Assembly: GCA_022447545.1 (NCBI GenBank) | Contig: JAKVBI010000005.1 | Location: forward strand, 235,952 to 299,951 | Source: Myxococcota bacterium | GTDB taxonomy: Bacteria; Myxococcota_A; UBA9160; SMWR01 | Direction of reading: 5' to 3' | Length of the DNA: 64,000 nucleotides | Shown here: positions 1 to 7,614 of the stretch, piece after piece | Numbering within the stretch: position 1 is the stretch's first letter | How the letters are laid out: every line of letters begins with the position of its first letter | Position numbers and translations under genes: made by a program | The notes under the pieces: model-generated | Database searches by the model: none | Seen by the model: only the letters and a program-made list of their open reading frames with translations | Told to the model about the DNA's origin: nothing

Positions 1-1495
1 AGCTGGATCGGATGTGGTCTTTGATGTCGTTGTGGAAGGCGACGACGGATGCGTAGAGCCAATCGGTCGGGTCGATCTCCAGCGATGCCCGGTACGAGGT
101 CGACGATTCGGGCAGGAGGTCCGGATTCCCTGCCAGGAAGTAGAGATTGCCCGCATTGGGGGTGGGGGGTTGGTAGATCTCACGGAGGCTGGGAACGCGG
201 TGGTTGCGCCCGACGGAGAATCGCAACCGAACTTCATTGCCCTCTCCCCAACGCAGGGGGGTGACCAGTAGCGCCACCTGGGGAATCAGTTTCGCGGAAT
301 ACTCGGTGTGAAATTGCACCCGGAGCCCATATTCGGCTCGGAGCCAGGGTTCGAAGTTGGACTCGCCGATGAAAAAAAGCCCGCCCTGGTAGATGGCCTC
401 ATCGACGATTCCCGGGTTGGAGAGCAAAGGGTCGGCGGTGCCGAGGTCGGTGGGGCTCTCTCTGAGGCTCAGCGACTGTCGACGAATGTCCACGCCTGCC
501 GCTGCGAGTTGTTCAACGCCTCCCAGTTGGAATGCATATTCGAGAAGGAAGTCGAATTTGAGTTCGTCATCCGTCAGCTCGAACTCTCTTCCGACCGTCG
601 AATCGGTTCGAGTCCGGTAGTAGTTGAGTCCGGTACCGACTCGAGTGGAATCGACGGGTTCCCATTCGAGGGACGAACCCGCCAGCCAACGCTCGTTCGT
701 GCGAGCGAGGTCGCTTGAGAAATCGTCTCTACGCAACCTCCAGCCCGCACGCGATTCGACGGTCAATGACTCGCCGGGGAGCCACCGGCTTCGGGCGTAG
801 ACGTCGGTCGCCTGGCGACTGGAATCGCTCGTAAAAAAGTTGGGGGTTTGCACGGATGCGTTCGTGGGCGCGTCGAAACCGGCGATGTGGTCGTATTCCA
901 CAGAGACGGAAGCGCCGAAGGTCTCGCTTCCCATGCCTGTGGTGGCCCTGGCCTGGCCGTGTGCGTCATTGCCCCCGCCAAACTCCGCGGTCAATCGTTT
1001 GTCGCCGAGGGGAGGAGGTCGGGTCACGAGGTTGATGACGCCTCCACCCGCTTCGGGTCCGTAGCGAAGAGCGTGAGGGCCTCGCTGGACGACGAGTTTC
1101 TCGACATTGATCAGGGGGAGATCGCGAAGGTCGTCCACCCCGCCTGGCGTTCCCGAGTAGCGTTCGCCATCAACGCGCAGTGCCGTGTAGCTGGGGGGAA
1201 GGCCCTCGATGGAAACGGCCGCCCCTTGCCCCTGGATTCGCTGCTGGATTCGAATGCCAGGGAGGTTCCGCACGATGTCGGCGACATCCGTCGCCGGGAT
1301 CGTTTGGATGACCTCCCGGCTGAGAGTTTCCGTTTCTTCCGGGGTGGCGTCGAATTGCCCCGGAGACATCGGCGTCCCGCGGACGGTGATCCGCTCGACC
1401 TCTTCAGCAGGTTTGCCGGGATCGGCATGAGCCTGAGAAAGAGCTGCGATTCCGAAGCAGAAACTGGCCATGACGCGTTTCGCGACCCGATTCAT
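1..1495 (-). CDS. TonB-dependent outer-membrane receptor, C-terminus beyond the left edge
   Basis: The minus strand reads open from an ATG at 1495 to the first base of the window with no stop, giving about 498 residues of a longer protein. A signal peptide ends near AHA. It is followed by a TonB-box-like ERITVRG and a plug domain containing IRNLPGI-type and RYGPEAGGGVINLVT-type sequence. The barrel part contains a FRAP-like segment (RVPSLREIYQ) and a NPDLLPESS box; both are common in heme and other TonB receptors. It would import a metal chelate across the outer membrane using TonB energy. It lies divergent to a periplasmic binding protein-permease-ATPase operon, which fits one uptake system. 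Heme is the best guess; cobalamin or a siderophore remains possible. Confidence 0.88.
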   Translation of the reverse strand, partial: MNRVAKRVMASFCFGIAALSQAHADPGKPAEEVERITVRGTPMSPGQFDATPEETETLSREVIQTIPATDVADIVRNLPGIRIQQRIQGQGAAVSIEGLPPSYTALRVDGERYSGTPGGVDDLRDLPLINVEKLVVQRGPHALRYGPEAGGGVINLVTRPPPLGDKRLTAEFGGGNDAHGQARATTGMGSETFGASVSVEYDHIAGFDAPTNASVQTPNFFTSDSSRQATDVYARSRWLPGESLTVESRAGWRLRRDDFSSDLARTNERWLAGSSLEWEPVDSTRVGTGLNYYRTRTDSTVGREFELTDDELKFDFLLEYAFQLGGVEQLAAAGVDIRRQSLSLRESPTDLGTADPLLSNPGIVDEAIYQGGLFFIGESNFEPWLRAEYGLRVQFHTEYSAKLIPQVALLVTPLRWGEGNEVRLRFSVGRNHRVPSLREIYQPPTPNAGNLYFLAGNPDLLPESSTSYRASLEIDPTDWLYASVVAFHNDIKDHIRSS

Positions 1496-2052
1496 TCCAA
1501 TCCAAACAAAAGGGGAGGTGTTTCCTCCCAACAGTGGGCGCGCGCATCCAATACGTTGTTTGGCTGGCTATCGGCGTGCTCGATCGGGTCGCGCAATCGG
1601 CATCATATTTGAATACGAAATTCACTTTCAATAGATATTGAATTTCATTTTCGTTGTGAATAGAATTGGTACAGAATTTTATCGCCAGCCAAGAGTCTTC
1701 TCTTCAGCTAGCCGGTGCTATTTCCCCCCACCTCCGTCGCGGACCCATTGGCTCTTGGTCCGAGGCATCGACCGTATGGTGCGGGGCCCATTGGGAAGGG
1801 AAGCCCGTGCTTTCGTCGAATTTCGACCGGTCTTGGACGGCTCCGCGTTTTTCCGCCTTGTTCGGCATCCTCGGGCGCCTGCGCATCGTCGGGGTGCCCG
1901 GCGCGAGCGTCTCCGAGACGGTTCGCCACGTAGGCCCCGCTGAAATTTCTTCCCCGGCCCGCTCTGAAAGACACCTCGGCTCCGTTGCTCGAGTGCTTCG
2001 AACCGGTTCATCGGTTCCGGGTGCATGGCGCGGTTTTGGCGAAGGGGTCGGC
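1496..2052. other. Divergent control region between receptor and ABC operon
   Basis: This 557-base gap separates the divergent receptor and transporter genes. Bases 1600-1690 are strikingly AT-rich for this genome and hold nested palindromes. Bases 1690-2040 are GC-rich and read open in the frame of the downstream gene, but the predicted peptide shows no recognisable domain, and a good signal peptide begins only at 2053. I see no convincing riboswitch. Confidence 0.6.
1617..1646. promoter_or_regulatory. Nested inverted repeats, candidate iron- or heme-responsive operator
   Basis: GAAATTCA at 1617-1624 pairs perfectly with TGAATTTC at 1639-1646. Nested inside, TTCAATA at 1627-1633 pairs with TATTGAA at 1636-1642 around a two-base centre. 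The AT-rich double palindrome lies between a TonB receptor gene and a metal-chelate transporter operon, where Fur-family or similar repressors usually bind. It does not match the classical Fur box exactly. Confidence 0.5.
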
Positions 2053-2907
2053 TTGAGAGTCTTGGTTTGCTGGATGCTCCTGGGGCTGGTGGCTGTGGCG
2101 GCCAAAGCCGAACCGACGCGTGTAGCGACTTTGACTCCGCTTGCGGAGGAGGTCGTTGAACTCATCCCTGAGCAGGCAGAGCTCGTCGCGACGGTGCGTC
2201 GCCACCTGCACGAGCCGGTCGGTCCGGGAATGATCGATCTCGGGAATCCACATTCTCCGAGTTTCGAAGCCCTCGCGCAGTCGCGTCCCGAAGTCGTGGT
2301 CGGGGACCGAATGCTGCATGCGGCACTCGCGCGGAAACTCGAACCCATGGGAATGAAGTTGATTCTGATGGATGGGTCCGGAGTCGTCCCGACATTGAAC
2401 GGAATGAAAGATCTCGCGAGCCAACTCGGAGACGATATTGTGATTCGCGAGCGGGTGGCTGGGCTCGAAAGCGATCTCTCCGCCCTCGCCATCGACCAGC
2501 AGGTTGAGGTTCTTCTTCTATTCGGAAGCCCGGGTTCTTTCTACGTGGTGACGGAACGCGCATGGCTCGGGGATCTGATCGTGCGGCTCGGTTTCGTGAA
2601 CCTGGCTCCTGCAGGGGGGAGTGAGCGGATGCCTGGTTTCGTGCCGGTCACCGATGAGGTGATCGCGAGTATGACGCCAGACCTCGTTGCGATGGTCGCC
2701 CATGGAGACCCCGCTCAGATCGAAGCCAACCTCCGCCGCCGCACGAATTCGGATGGGCCGTGGGCTTCCCTGGGGCGGGCTCGATATGGAATTCACGTTC
2801 TCGATCCGTCGATCTTCTCATCGAATCCAGGCCTGGGGTTGGCGGAAGCGGGTAGGGGGTTCGTTTCCCTGATGGCATTGCCCGCCTCAGCGACAGGCGA
2901 CCCATGA
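2053..2907 (+). CDS. Periplasmic metal-chelate (heme/siderophore/corrinoid) binding protein of an ABC importer
   Basis: This 284-residue protein captures a chelate in the periplasm and delivers it to the membrane permease. A TTG start at 2053 is chosen because GAAGGGG lies just upstream and the first 21 residues form a signal peptide ending AKA. An ATG at 2074 would leave only a stub. The mature part follows the HmuT/BtuF-like fold: TPLAEEVVELI at the start, a segment ending in EVVVGDRMLHAAL, and a second lobe with FYVVTERAWLGDLI. The frame is open upstream to 1666, but that extension looks non-coding. The stop overlaps the permease start by four bases (ATGA). The substrate cannot be fixed from sequence. 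Confidence 0.8.
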   Translation: MRVLVCWMLLGLVAVAAKAEPTRVATLTPLAEEVVELIPEQAELVATVRRHLHEPVGPGMIDLGNPHSPSFEALAQSRPEVVVGDRMLHAALARKLEPMGMKLILMDGSGVVPTLNGMKDLASQLGDDIVIRERVAGLESDLSALAIDQQVEVLLLFGSPGSFYVVTERAWLGDLIVRLGFVNLAPAGGSERMPGFVPVTDEVIASMTPDLVAMVAHGDPAQIEANLRRRTNSDGPWASLGRARYGIHVLDPSIFSSNPGLGLAEAGRGFVSLMALPASATGDP

Positions 2908-3926
2908 GAGCAGCCATCTGGCAAGTCCGCTCGCGACTGGAGATCTTGTTTTCGAGGTCTTGGGGCTGGGTCCTTGTCAGTCTTTTGTTGCTTGGCTGGG
3001 CGATCGTCTTCTCGCTCAGTAGAGGCGCAGCTGACTTGTCGACCTGGGAAGCTGCTTTGGCCCTGCTGGATTCAATGCACCCCATGCGAGCCGTGATCCT
3101 GGACGTGCGACTTCCCCGCGTCCTGGGAGGGGCGTTGGTTGGGGCCAACCTCGCGGTTGCGGGACTGCTGCTTCAGACGACGGTCCGAAACCCCCTGGCG
3201 GATCCTGGCATTCTCGGCGTGACGGCTGGGGCAGGCGTCGCTGCTCTCGTGGTCATTCTGCTTTTTCCCGAGCAGATCGATTGGATGCCTTGGGCGGCAT
3301 TCATCGGCGGGATCCTGGCAGTTGGCGTGGTGCTGGCATTGTCTTGGAGCCGTGACGGAAGAGGGGGGGCCCTTCGCATGGTGCTCTCCGGGGTTGCTCT
3401 CCAGGCCATCTTTTTTGCGTGCATTGCTCTCTTGACCTTTGCGTTCGCGGATCGCGCGCCTTCATTCGTCTCCTTCACTGTCGGTTCGCTCAATGGGACG
3501 GGATGGTCTGATGTGAAGATGCTCATCGCGCCTACGCTGATCGGCCTCACCGCTTCCGTCATTGCAATTCGACCGCTCGACCTCCTCTTGCTCGACGACG
3601 GCACTGCAACCGGGTTGGGGCTTGCCGTGCGTCACGTTCGGTTGCTGGCGGCTTCGACAGCGGCTTTGCTCGCGGCCAGTGCCGTTAGCGTTGCAGGTCT
3701 GATCGGGTTCGTGGGGTTGGTCGTTCCCAATGGGATGCGGCTGGTCGTTGGCCCTGAGCACAAGATTCTGTTGCCCCTCAGTGCCCTGGTGGGTGCATCG
3801 CTCGTTCTCTTGGCGGATGTGGTATCGCGCATGGCTCTGGCACCGTTGGAACTTCCGGTTGGAGCCTTCATGGCGTTGATCGGCGGGCCCTATTTCCTCT
3901 ACCTCCTCTGGAGGAAACTCCCGTGA
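2904..3926 (+). CDS. FecCD-family ABC transporter permease
   Basis: This 340-residue inner-membrane permease is of the BtuC/FecCD/HmuU type and has about nine or ten hydrophobic helices. Family hallmarks are visible: LPRVLGGALVGANLAVAGLL near residues 70-90, the NPLADPGILGVTAGAG stretch that follows, and GLIGFVGLVVPN near residue 265. It forms the channel that passes the chelate into the cytoplasm with the ATPase encoded next. Start and stop overlap both neighbours by four bases, so the three genes are translationally coupled. Length is normal for the family. Confidence 0.92.
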   Translation: MRAAIWQVRSRLEILFSRSWGWVLVSLLLLGWAIVFSLSRGAADLSTWEAALALLDSMHPMRAVILDVRLPRVLGGALVGANLAVAGLLLQTTVRNPLADPGILGVTAGAGVAALVVILLFPEQIDWMPWAAFIGGILAVGVVLALSWSRDGRGGALRMVLSGVALQAIFFACIALLTFAFADRAPSFVSFTVGSLNGTGWSDVKMLIAPTLIGLTASVIAIRPLDLLLLDDGTATGLGLAVRHVRLLAASTAALLAASAVSVAGLIGFVGLVVPNGMRLVVGPEHKILLPLSALVGASLVLLADVVSRMALAPLELPVGAFMALIGGPYFLYLLWRKLP

Positions 3927-4726
3927 CGTTGGGGCTGCGAGCGGATCGTTTGTGTGCGCGTCACGCGGGGAGTGATTTCGACGCGCTTCGAGATGTCACG
4001 GTTCGAGTGGAACCGCACGAGATCCTGGCTCTCGTTGGGCCGAACGGCTCCGGAAAGTCGACGCTCCTTTCTGCTTTGGGGCGTGAAATTCGCGCTCGCG
4101 AGGGAGTCGTGTCGTTGGACGGGGTAGACATCCGCTCGATCTCCCGGCGCGCCTATGCGCGCCGGGTGGCTCGGCTTCCGCAGTCTCCAGAGACCCCGGA
4201 GGGGCTGACTGTGGAAGCGCTGGTCGGCTACGGAAGGAACCCCCACAAGGGCCCGCTTGCATCTCAGAGTTCGAGGGACCGGGAGGCCGTTGCCCGCGCC
4301 CTCGATCAGGTGGAGTTGTCGGGCCATCGCAGCCGACCTCTCGATCAGATTTCCGGTGGCGAGAGACGGCGGGCGTGGTTGGGAATGGTTCTGTGCCAGG
4401 AGCCTGACATCATGCTCCTCGATGAGCCCACGGTTGCTCTCGACCTTCGGCACCAGTGGGAACTTCTGGAGCTGCTGGTTCGTCTCAATGAAGAGCGCGG
4501 TATGACGGTGGTCTTGTCACTCCACGATCTCGAACAGGCCGCTTCTGTGGCGCACCGGATGGTCGTCCTCGTCCGCGGTCGAGTCTACGAGGTGGGTTCG
4601 ATTGACTCGGCGTTGACCCCGGAGATGCTGCTGGATGTTTTTCGGGTCGATGCTGCGGTCGATCACACGAATGATTTCACCCAGGTCCATGTCAGAGGCC
4701 CGGGAGATCCCTTGCGGGCATTTTGA
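3923..4726 (+). CDS. ABC transporter ATP-binding protein (FecE/HmuV type)
   Basis: This 267-residue ATPase powers the chelate importer encoded just upstream. It begins at a GTG inside the permease stop overlap. Motifs in order are Walker A GPNGSGKST, the signature ISGGERRRAW (Ile in place of the usual Leu), Walker B IMLLDEPT and the H-loop LSLHDLEQA. The family length is about 255-270 residues. The operon order of binding protein, permease and ATPase is that of heme and cobalamin importers. Confidence 0.93.
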   Translation: MTLGLRADRLCARHAGSDFDALRDVTVRVEPHEILALVGPNGSGKSTLLSALGREIRAREGVVSLDGVDIRSISRRAYARRVARLPQSPETPEGLTVEALVGYGRNPHKGPLASQSSRDREAVARALDQVELSGHRSRPLDQISGGERRRAWLGMVLCQEPDIMLLDEPTVALDLRHQWELLELLVRLNEERGMTVVLSLHDLEQAASVAHRMVVLVRGRVYEVGSIDSALTPEMLLDVFRVDAAVDHTNDFTQVHVRGPGDPLRAF

Positions 4727-4747
4727 TTTGGTGAGGAGTTCAGATCG

Positions 4748-5377
4748 ATGACGACAAAATCGAATCCCAAGCCTTTTCCGAAGGAGTTTCTCGACTGGCA
4801 GGTGGCTCTTCGGCACCACACGATGGTGGAGCGCAACGGTACGCCACACATGGGTGTGGTCCCGCTCGTGACGGTGAAGAGGCCCGGGGTTTCCCTCGGA
4901 GTGATCAGCCACAGCATCGTATGTGGCCTTCTACCCAATGCCGAACAACTGGACGCGAAGACACGCGAGTTCCAGACCCTGTACGACGAATTCTCGAGTC
5001 AGGGGGCGAAGACCTTGTACGACCGCGGCCTCTCCTATCTGGTCGACTACTACGAATCCGCCGCCGACTTCGACCCGGATTCTGTGACGACACTGCTGCC
5101 CGACGATTCGGCCCTGACGCAGGCTCTCGCCGCTGAGCCGACTTGCGCTCTGGTCTTCAACGTCTTCGATCCGAACGAGTCCAACAAGCTGGGGGCGCCG
5201 CGCTGCCAGCAGATCGAAGCCGTGGCAGAACTCCACCGTGATGGGCCCGTCTACGACAACGTCTGGTGGCACAACACGCTCTTTCACGGCAAGGCAGACG
5301 GTCATGTCGTCGTTCGTTTTCGACACGAGCGCTCTTGGAATACGTGCTTTGGAGGTTTCGAAGCGCTCGATGGATGA
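4748..5377 (+). CDS. Protein of unknown function in the uptake operon, possibly a split-barrel flavin-type fold
   Basis: I do not recognise this 209-residue protein with certainty. It starts 21 bases after the ATPase stop, behind GTGAGGAG, so it is very likely part of the operon. It has no signal peptide and should be cytoplasmic. The N-terminal RNGTPHMGVVPLV and the later RCQQIEAVAELHRDG resemble paired strands of pyridoxamine-phosphate-oxidase-like split barrels. That fold includes HugZ/HutZ proteins of heme utilisation operons. It is rich in His and Trp near the C-terminus (WWHNTLFHG). A role in handling the imported chelate is inference from position and faint fold resemblance only. Confidence 0.6.
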   Translation: MTTKSNPKPFPKEFLDWQVALRHHTMVERNGTPHMGVVPLVTVKRPGVSLGVISHSIVCGLLPNAEQLDAKTREFQTLYDEFSSQGAKTLYDRGLSYLVDYYESAADFDPDSVTTLLPDDSALTQALAAEPTCALVFNVFDPNESNKLGAPRCQQIEAVAELHRDGPVYDNVWWHNTLFHGKADGHVVVRFRHERSWNTCFGGFEALDG

Positions 5378-5455
5378 TTTTTCAACAGTTCAGCCAGCTA
5401 TCGCTAGCCAGAAATCAATTGGCCAATTATGGCCAGCAAATGAAAGGCAAGGCTG

Positions 5456-6139
5456 ATGGTGTTTCAACGTTTGATTCAGGCGATTGTATTTGTCGCCGCC
5501 TTATGGGTGCCTCTCGCTGCCAGTTCAGTGACGGTTCCCTTTACGGAGGGGTTCGCGTCTGATGTCGCGAACTGGACAGATAATGAAGGTAACCCGCTGA
5601 CGTTCAATTCGGCAGGTGGGCCCGATGGCGGTTCGTACGCCTCGAGTGAGTTCAACTACTACGAGTACTTCTCTCCCTTTGGTGGAGGACCGGTTGTTCT
5701 TCGAGCCTCTGGACTGAGTAACGCCAGTGGTGGTGCATTCATTGGAAACTGGTCGGCTTCGGGTGTGACGGAAGTGACAGCCAAGGTGCGCCACAACAGT
5801 CCCGTGGATCTGAACTTCTACATGCGAGTAGCAGCGTCGCCATCGAATTATCCGGGGGCTATCTACCCGAGTATGATGTCGGTGGCGCCCAACACGTGGA
5901 CGGATTTGAGTTACTCGATCGCCGGGGTCTGCATCGATGAAGGAGTTCCCTGTGCGTCGGTACTCGCGAACGTGGGGAACCTTCAATTCGGCACGGATGC
6001 GCCGGCGGCTCTTCTCGATGACGATGTGGTCTACTCGATCGACATCGATCTAGTGTCCATCGTTCCCGAACCGGGCACGGCAAGCTTGATGTTCATGGGG
6101 TTCATGGGCCTCGCGAAATTTGGCCGACCCCGTCGCTGA
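5456..6139 (+). CDS. PEP-CTERM anchored exported protein
   Basis: This 227-residue exported protein has a hydrophobic signal sequence (residues 1-22) and a classic PEP-CTERM tail: VPEPGTASL, a short hydrophobic stretch and a basic end RPRR. Known PEP-CTERM proteins are processed by exosortase and shown at the surface or in extracellular polymer. The body (TEGFASDVANWTDNEG and later strands) resembles beta-sandwich carbohydrate-binding-like domains, but no ligand can be named. No exosortase gene is in the window. It follows the transporter operon by 78 bases that contain repeated GCCAG elements. Confidence 0.85.
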   Translation: MVFQRLIQAIVFVAALWVPLAASSVTVPFTEGFASDVANWTDNEGNPLTFNSAGGPDGGSYASSEFNYYEYFSPFGGGPVVLRASGLSNASGGAFIGNWSASGVTEVTAKVRHNSPVDLNFYMRVAASPSNYPGAIYPSMMSVAPNTWTDLSYSIAGVCIDEGVPCASVLANVGNLQFGTDAPAALLDDDVVYSIDIDLVSIVPEPGTASLMFMGFMGLAKFGRPRR

Positions 6140-6154
6140 GCTTCGGGGGATCTG

Positions 6155-6225
6155 AGCAGAGCGCTCCGGTGCCCATTGTCAGGCTGGGGTAAAACCCGTT
6201 CGACTGGGTATCGGGGTGCTCTGCT
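6155..6225 (+). ncRNA. Long perfectly paired RNA hairpin element
   Basis: A 21-base arm at 6155-6175 (starting AGCAGAGCGCTCC) pairs along its whole length with 6205-6225 (ending GTGCTCTGCT). Seventeen pairs are Watson-Crick and the other four are G-U, which are legal only in plus-strand RNA. The 29-base loop can form further pairs (GUC with GAC, and GGGU-AAA-ACCC). It lies 15 bases after the PEP-CTERM stop and ends 128 bases before the amidohydrolase start. No U-tract follows, so a simple intrinsic terminator is unlikely. It may be a processing or stability element, an attenuator or a small RNA. Confidence 0.55.
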
Positions 6226-6353
6226 GCTCCTCGGGAACGGATATTGACTCGAAGAGGTGCCGCCAGAGCGCCTTTTGAGAGTCATCGCAGACTTCCCTGC
6301 TGGGTTGGCTGCGACGAGGCATAATGGAGCCTTCCCATTGAGTGGAGGGATTC

Positions 6354-7595
6354 ATGGATCGCTACCTCGTCATCTCCTCGGATTGTCATGCCGGCCTGCA
6401 ACCCGGCGACTATCGCGACTATCTCGACCCCCAGCACCGCGAGGCCTTCGACGTGGCCCTGCCGCTGCAGATCGCGCAGATGGAGGAGTCGGCCAAGACC
6501 TTCCTGGTTGCCGACATCAACGAAGAGTGGCGAAAAGGTCGGGACGAGGCGCTGACGGGAGCCTGGGACCACGACCAACGCGTGCGCGTGCTGGATGCCG
6601 ACGGAGTAGCGGGCGAGATCGTTTTTCCCGATGGCATCACGGAGATGAACACTCCGCCCTTCGGGGCCGGGCTGGGCCTGCCCACCGAGGGTGTGGACCC
6701 CGAACTGCAGTGGGCGGGAGCCAAGGCCCACAACCGCTGGCTGGCGGAGTTGTGCGAGATGGCGCCGGAGCGGCGCGTCGGTGTGGCGGTGGTTCCGATG
6801 CTGTGGGATGTGGAGCGCGCCGCCGAGTACGTGCGCGAACTGCGTCGCACCACGAACCTGCGTGCCGTCCTGATCCCCAACGTTTGGGGAGCGTTCGCCC
6901 CCTATCACCATCCCCGCTACGAGCCCTTCTGGCGCGTGTGCGCGGAACTCGACGTCATCATCCACTTCCACAGCGGGGCCACCCCGCGCAAGGATCACTT
7001 CGGCGAGTGGCCGGCAAATTCGTCGGAACTGTTGCCCGGTTCTGTGGGGATCTACATCACCGAGGTGTCCTGGTTCGTTGCGCGCCCCATCACCTACCTG
7101 ATCTGGGGCGGGGTGTTCGAGCGCCATCCGACGCTCAAGGTGGTGGTGACCGAGGGCACCTGTAGCTGGGCCCCCGAGTTGCTCAAGCTCATGGATCTGC
7201 GTTACGACCACGGGGCCGAGGACCAGAAACTCGGCGACTACCGCAGCCACATGTCGTTGCGTCCTTCCGAGTACTTCCGTCGGAATGTCGCGTTGGGAGC
7301 TTCATGCGTGCGGCGCAGCGAAGTCGAGCAGCGCCACGACATCGGTCTCGAGACCATCATGTGGGGAACGGACTTCCCCCACCCCGAAGGCTCCTGGCCG
7401 CACACTCACCAGGACATGCGTGAGGTCTTCACCGGGCTGCCCGACGACGAGGTCGCAGCCATGCTCGGGGGGAACGCGGCGCGCTTCTACGGCTTCGACA
7501 CGGAGAAGTTGGCCCCGCTGGTGGCCCGCATCGGGCCCGAGAAGCAGCAGTTCCGCGGCGAGACACCGGAGTTGGTGGGTACCCGGGCGAGCTGA
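6354..7595 (+). CDS. Metal-dependent amidohydrolase (amidohydrolase_2 family)
   Basis: This 413-residue TIM-barrel hydrolase/decarboxylase-type protein belongs to the COG2159 group. Visible metal or catalytic sites are SSDCHAG near residue 8, IIHFHSGATP near residue 205, and GTDFPHPEGSWP near residue 340. The ATG at 6354 is chosen because GTGGAGGGA sits just upstream; an in-frame GTG at 6342 is less likely. In this family aromatic or cyclic acids and lactones are common substrates, but nothing here fixes the substrate. It is followed by a secreted DUF3604 protein and a transporter in the same direction, and the three may form one operon. Confidence 0.85.
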   Translation: MDRYLVISSDCHAGLQPGDYRDYLDPQHREAFDVALPLQIAQMEESAKTFLVADINEEWRKGRDEALTGAWDHDQRVRVLDADGVAGEIVFPDGITEMNTPPFGAGLGLPTEGVDPELQWAGAKAHNRWLAELCEMAPERRVGVAVVPMLWDVERAAEYVRELRRTTNLRAVLIPNVWGAFAPYHHPRYEPFWRVCAELDVIIHFHSGATPRKDHFGEWPANSSELLPGSVGIYITEVSWFVARPITYLIWGGVFERHPTLKVVVTEGTCSWAPELLKLMDLRYDHGAEDQKLGDYRSHMSLRPSEYFRRNVALGASCVRRSEVEQRHDIGLETIMWGTDFPHPEGSWPHTHQDMREVFTGLPDDEVAAMLGGNAARFYGFDTEKLAPLVARIGPEKQQFRGETPELVGTRAS

Positions 7596-7614
7596 AGAAC
7601 CGGCCTTCGAGAAC

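Noticed and set aside
1690-1830. Possible cobalamin riboswitch before the transporter operon
   Set aside because: GGGAAG and AGCCCGTGC resemble parts of the element, but the CCGCCACTG core and matching complementary arms are absent on both strands.
1666-2052. N-terminal extension of the binding protein from an ATG at 1666
   Set aside because: The extra 129 residues lack domain features and would bury the signal peptide that begins at 2053.
5378-5455. Sigma-54 promoter before the first PEP-CTERM gene
   Set aside because: GG and GC elements are present but spaced nine or thirteen bases apart, and GGCAC/TTGC are missing.
6257-7165. Long plus-strand frame of 302 codons
   Set aside because: It is an alternative frame of the amidohydrolase gene, with Arg/Pro-rich shadow composition.
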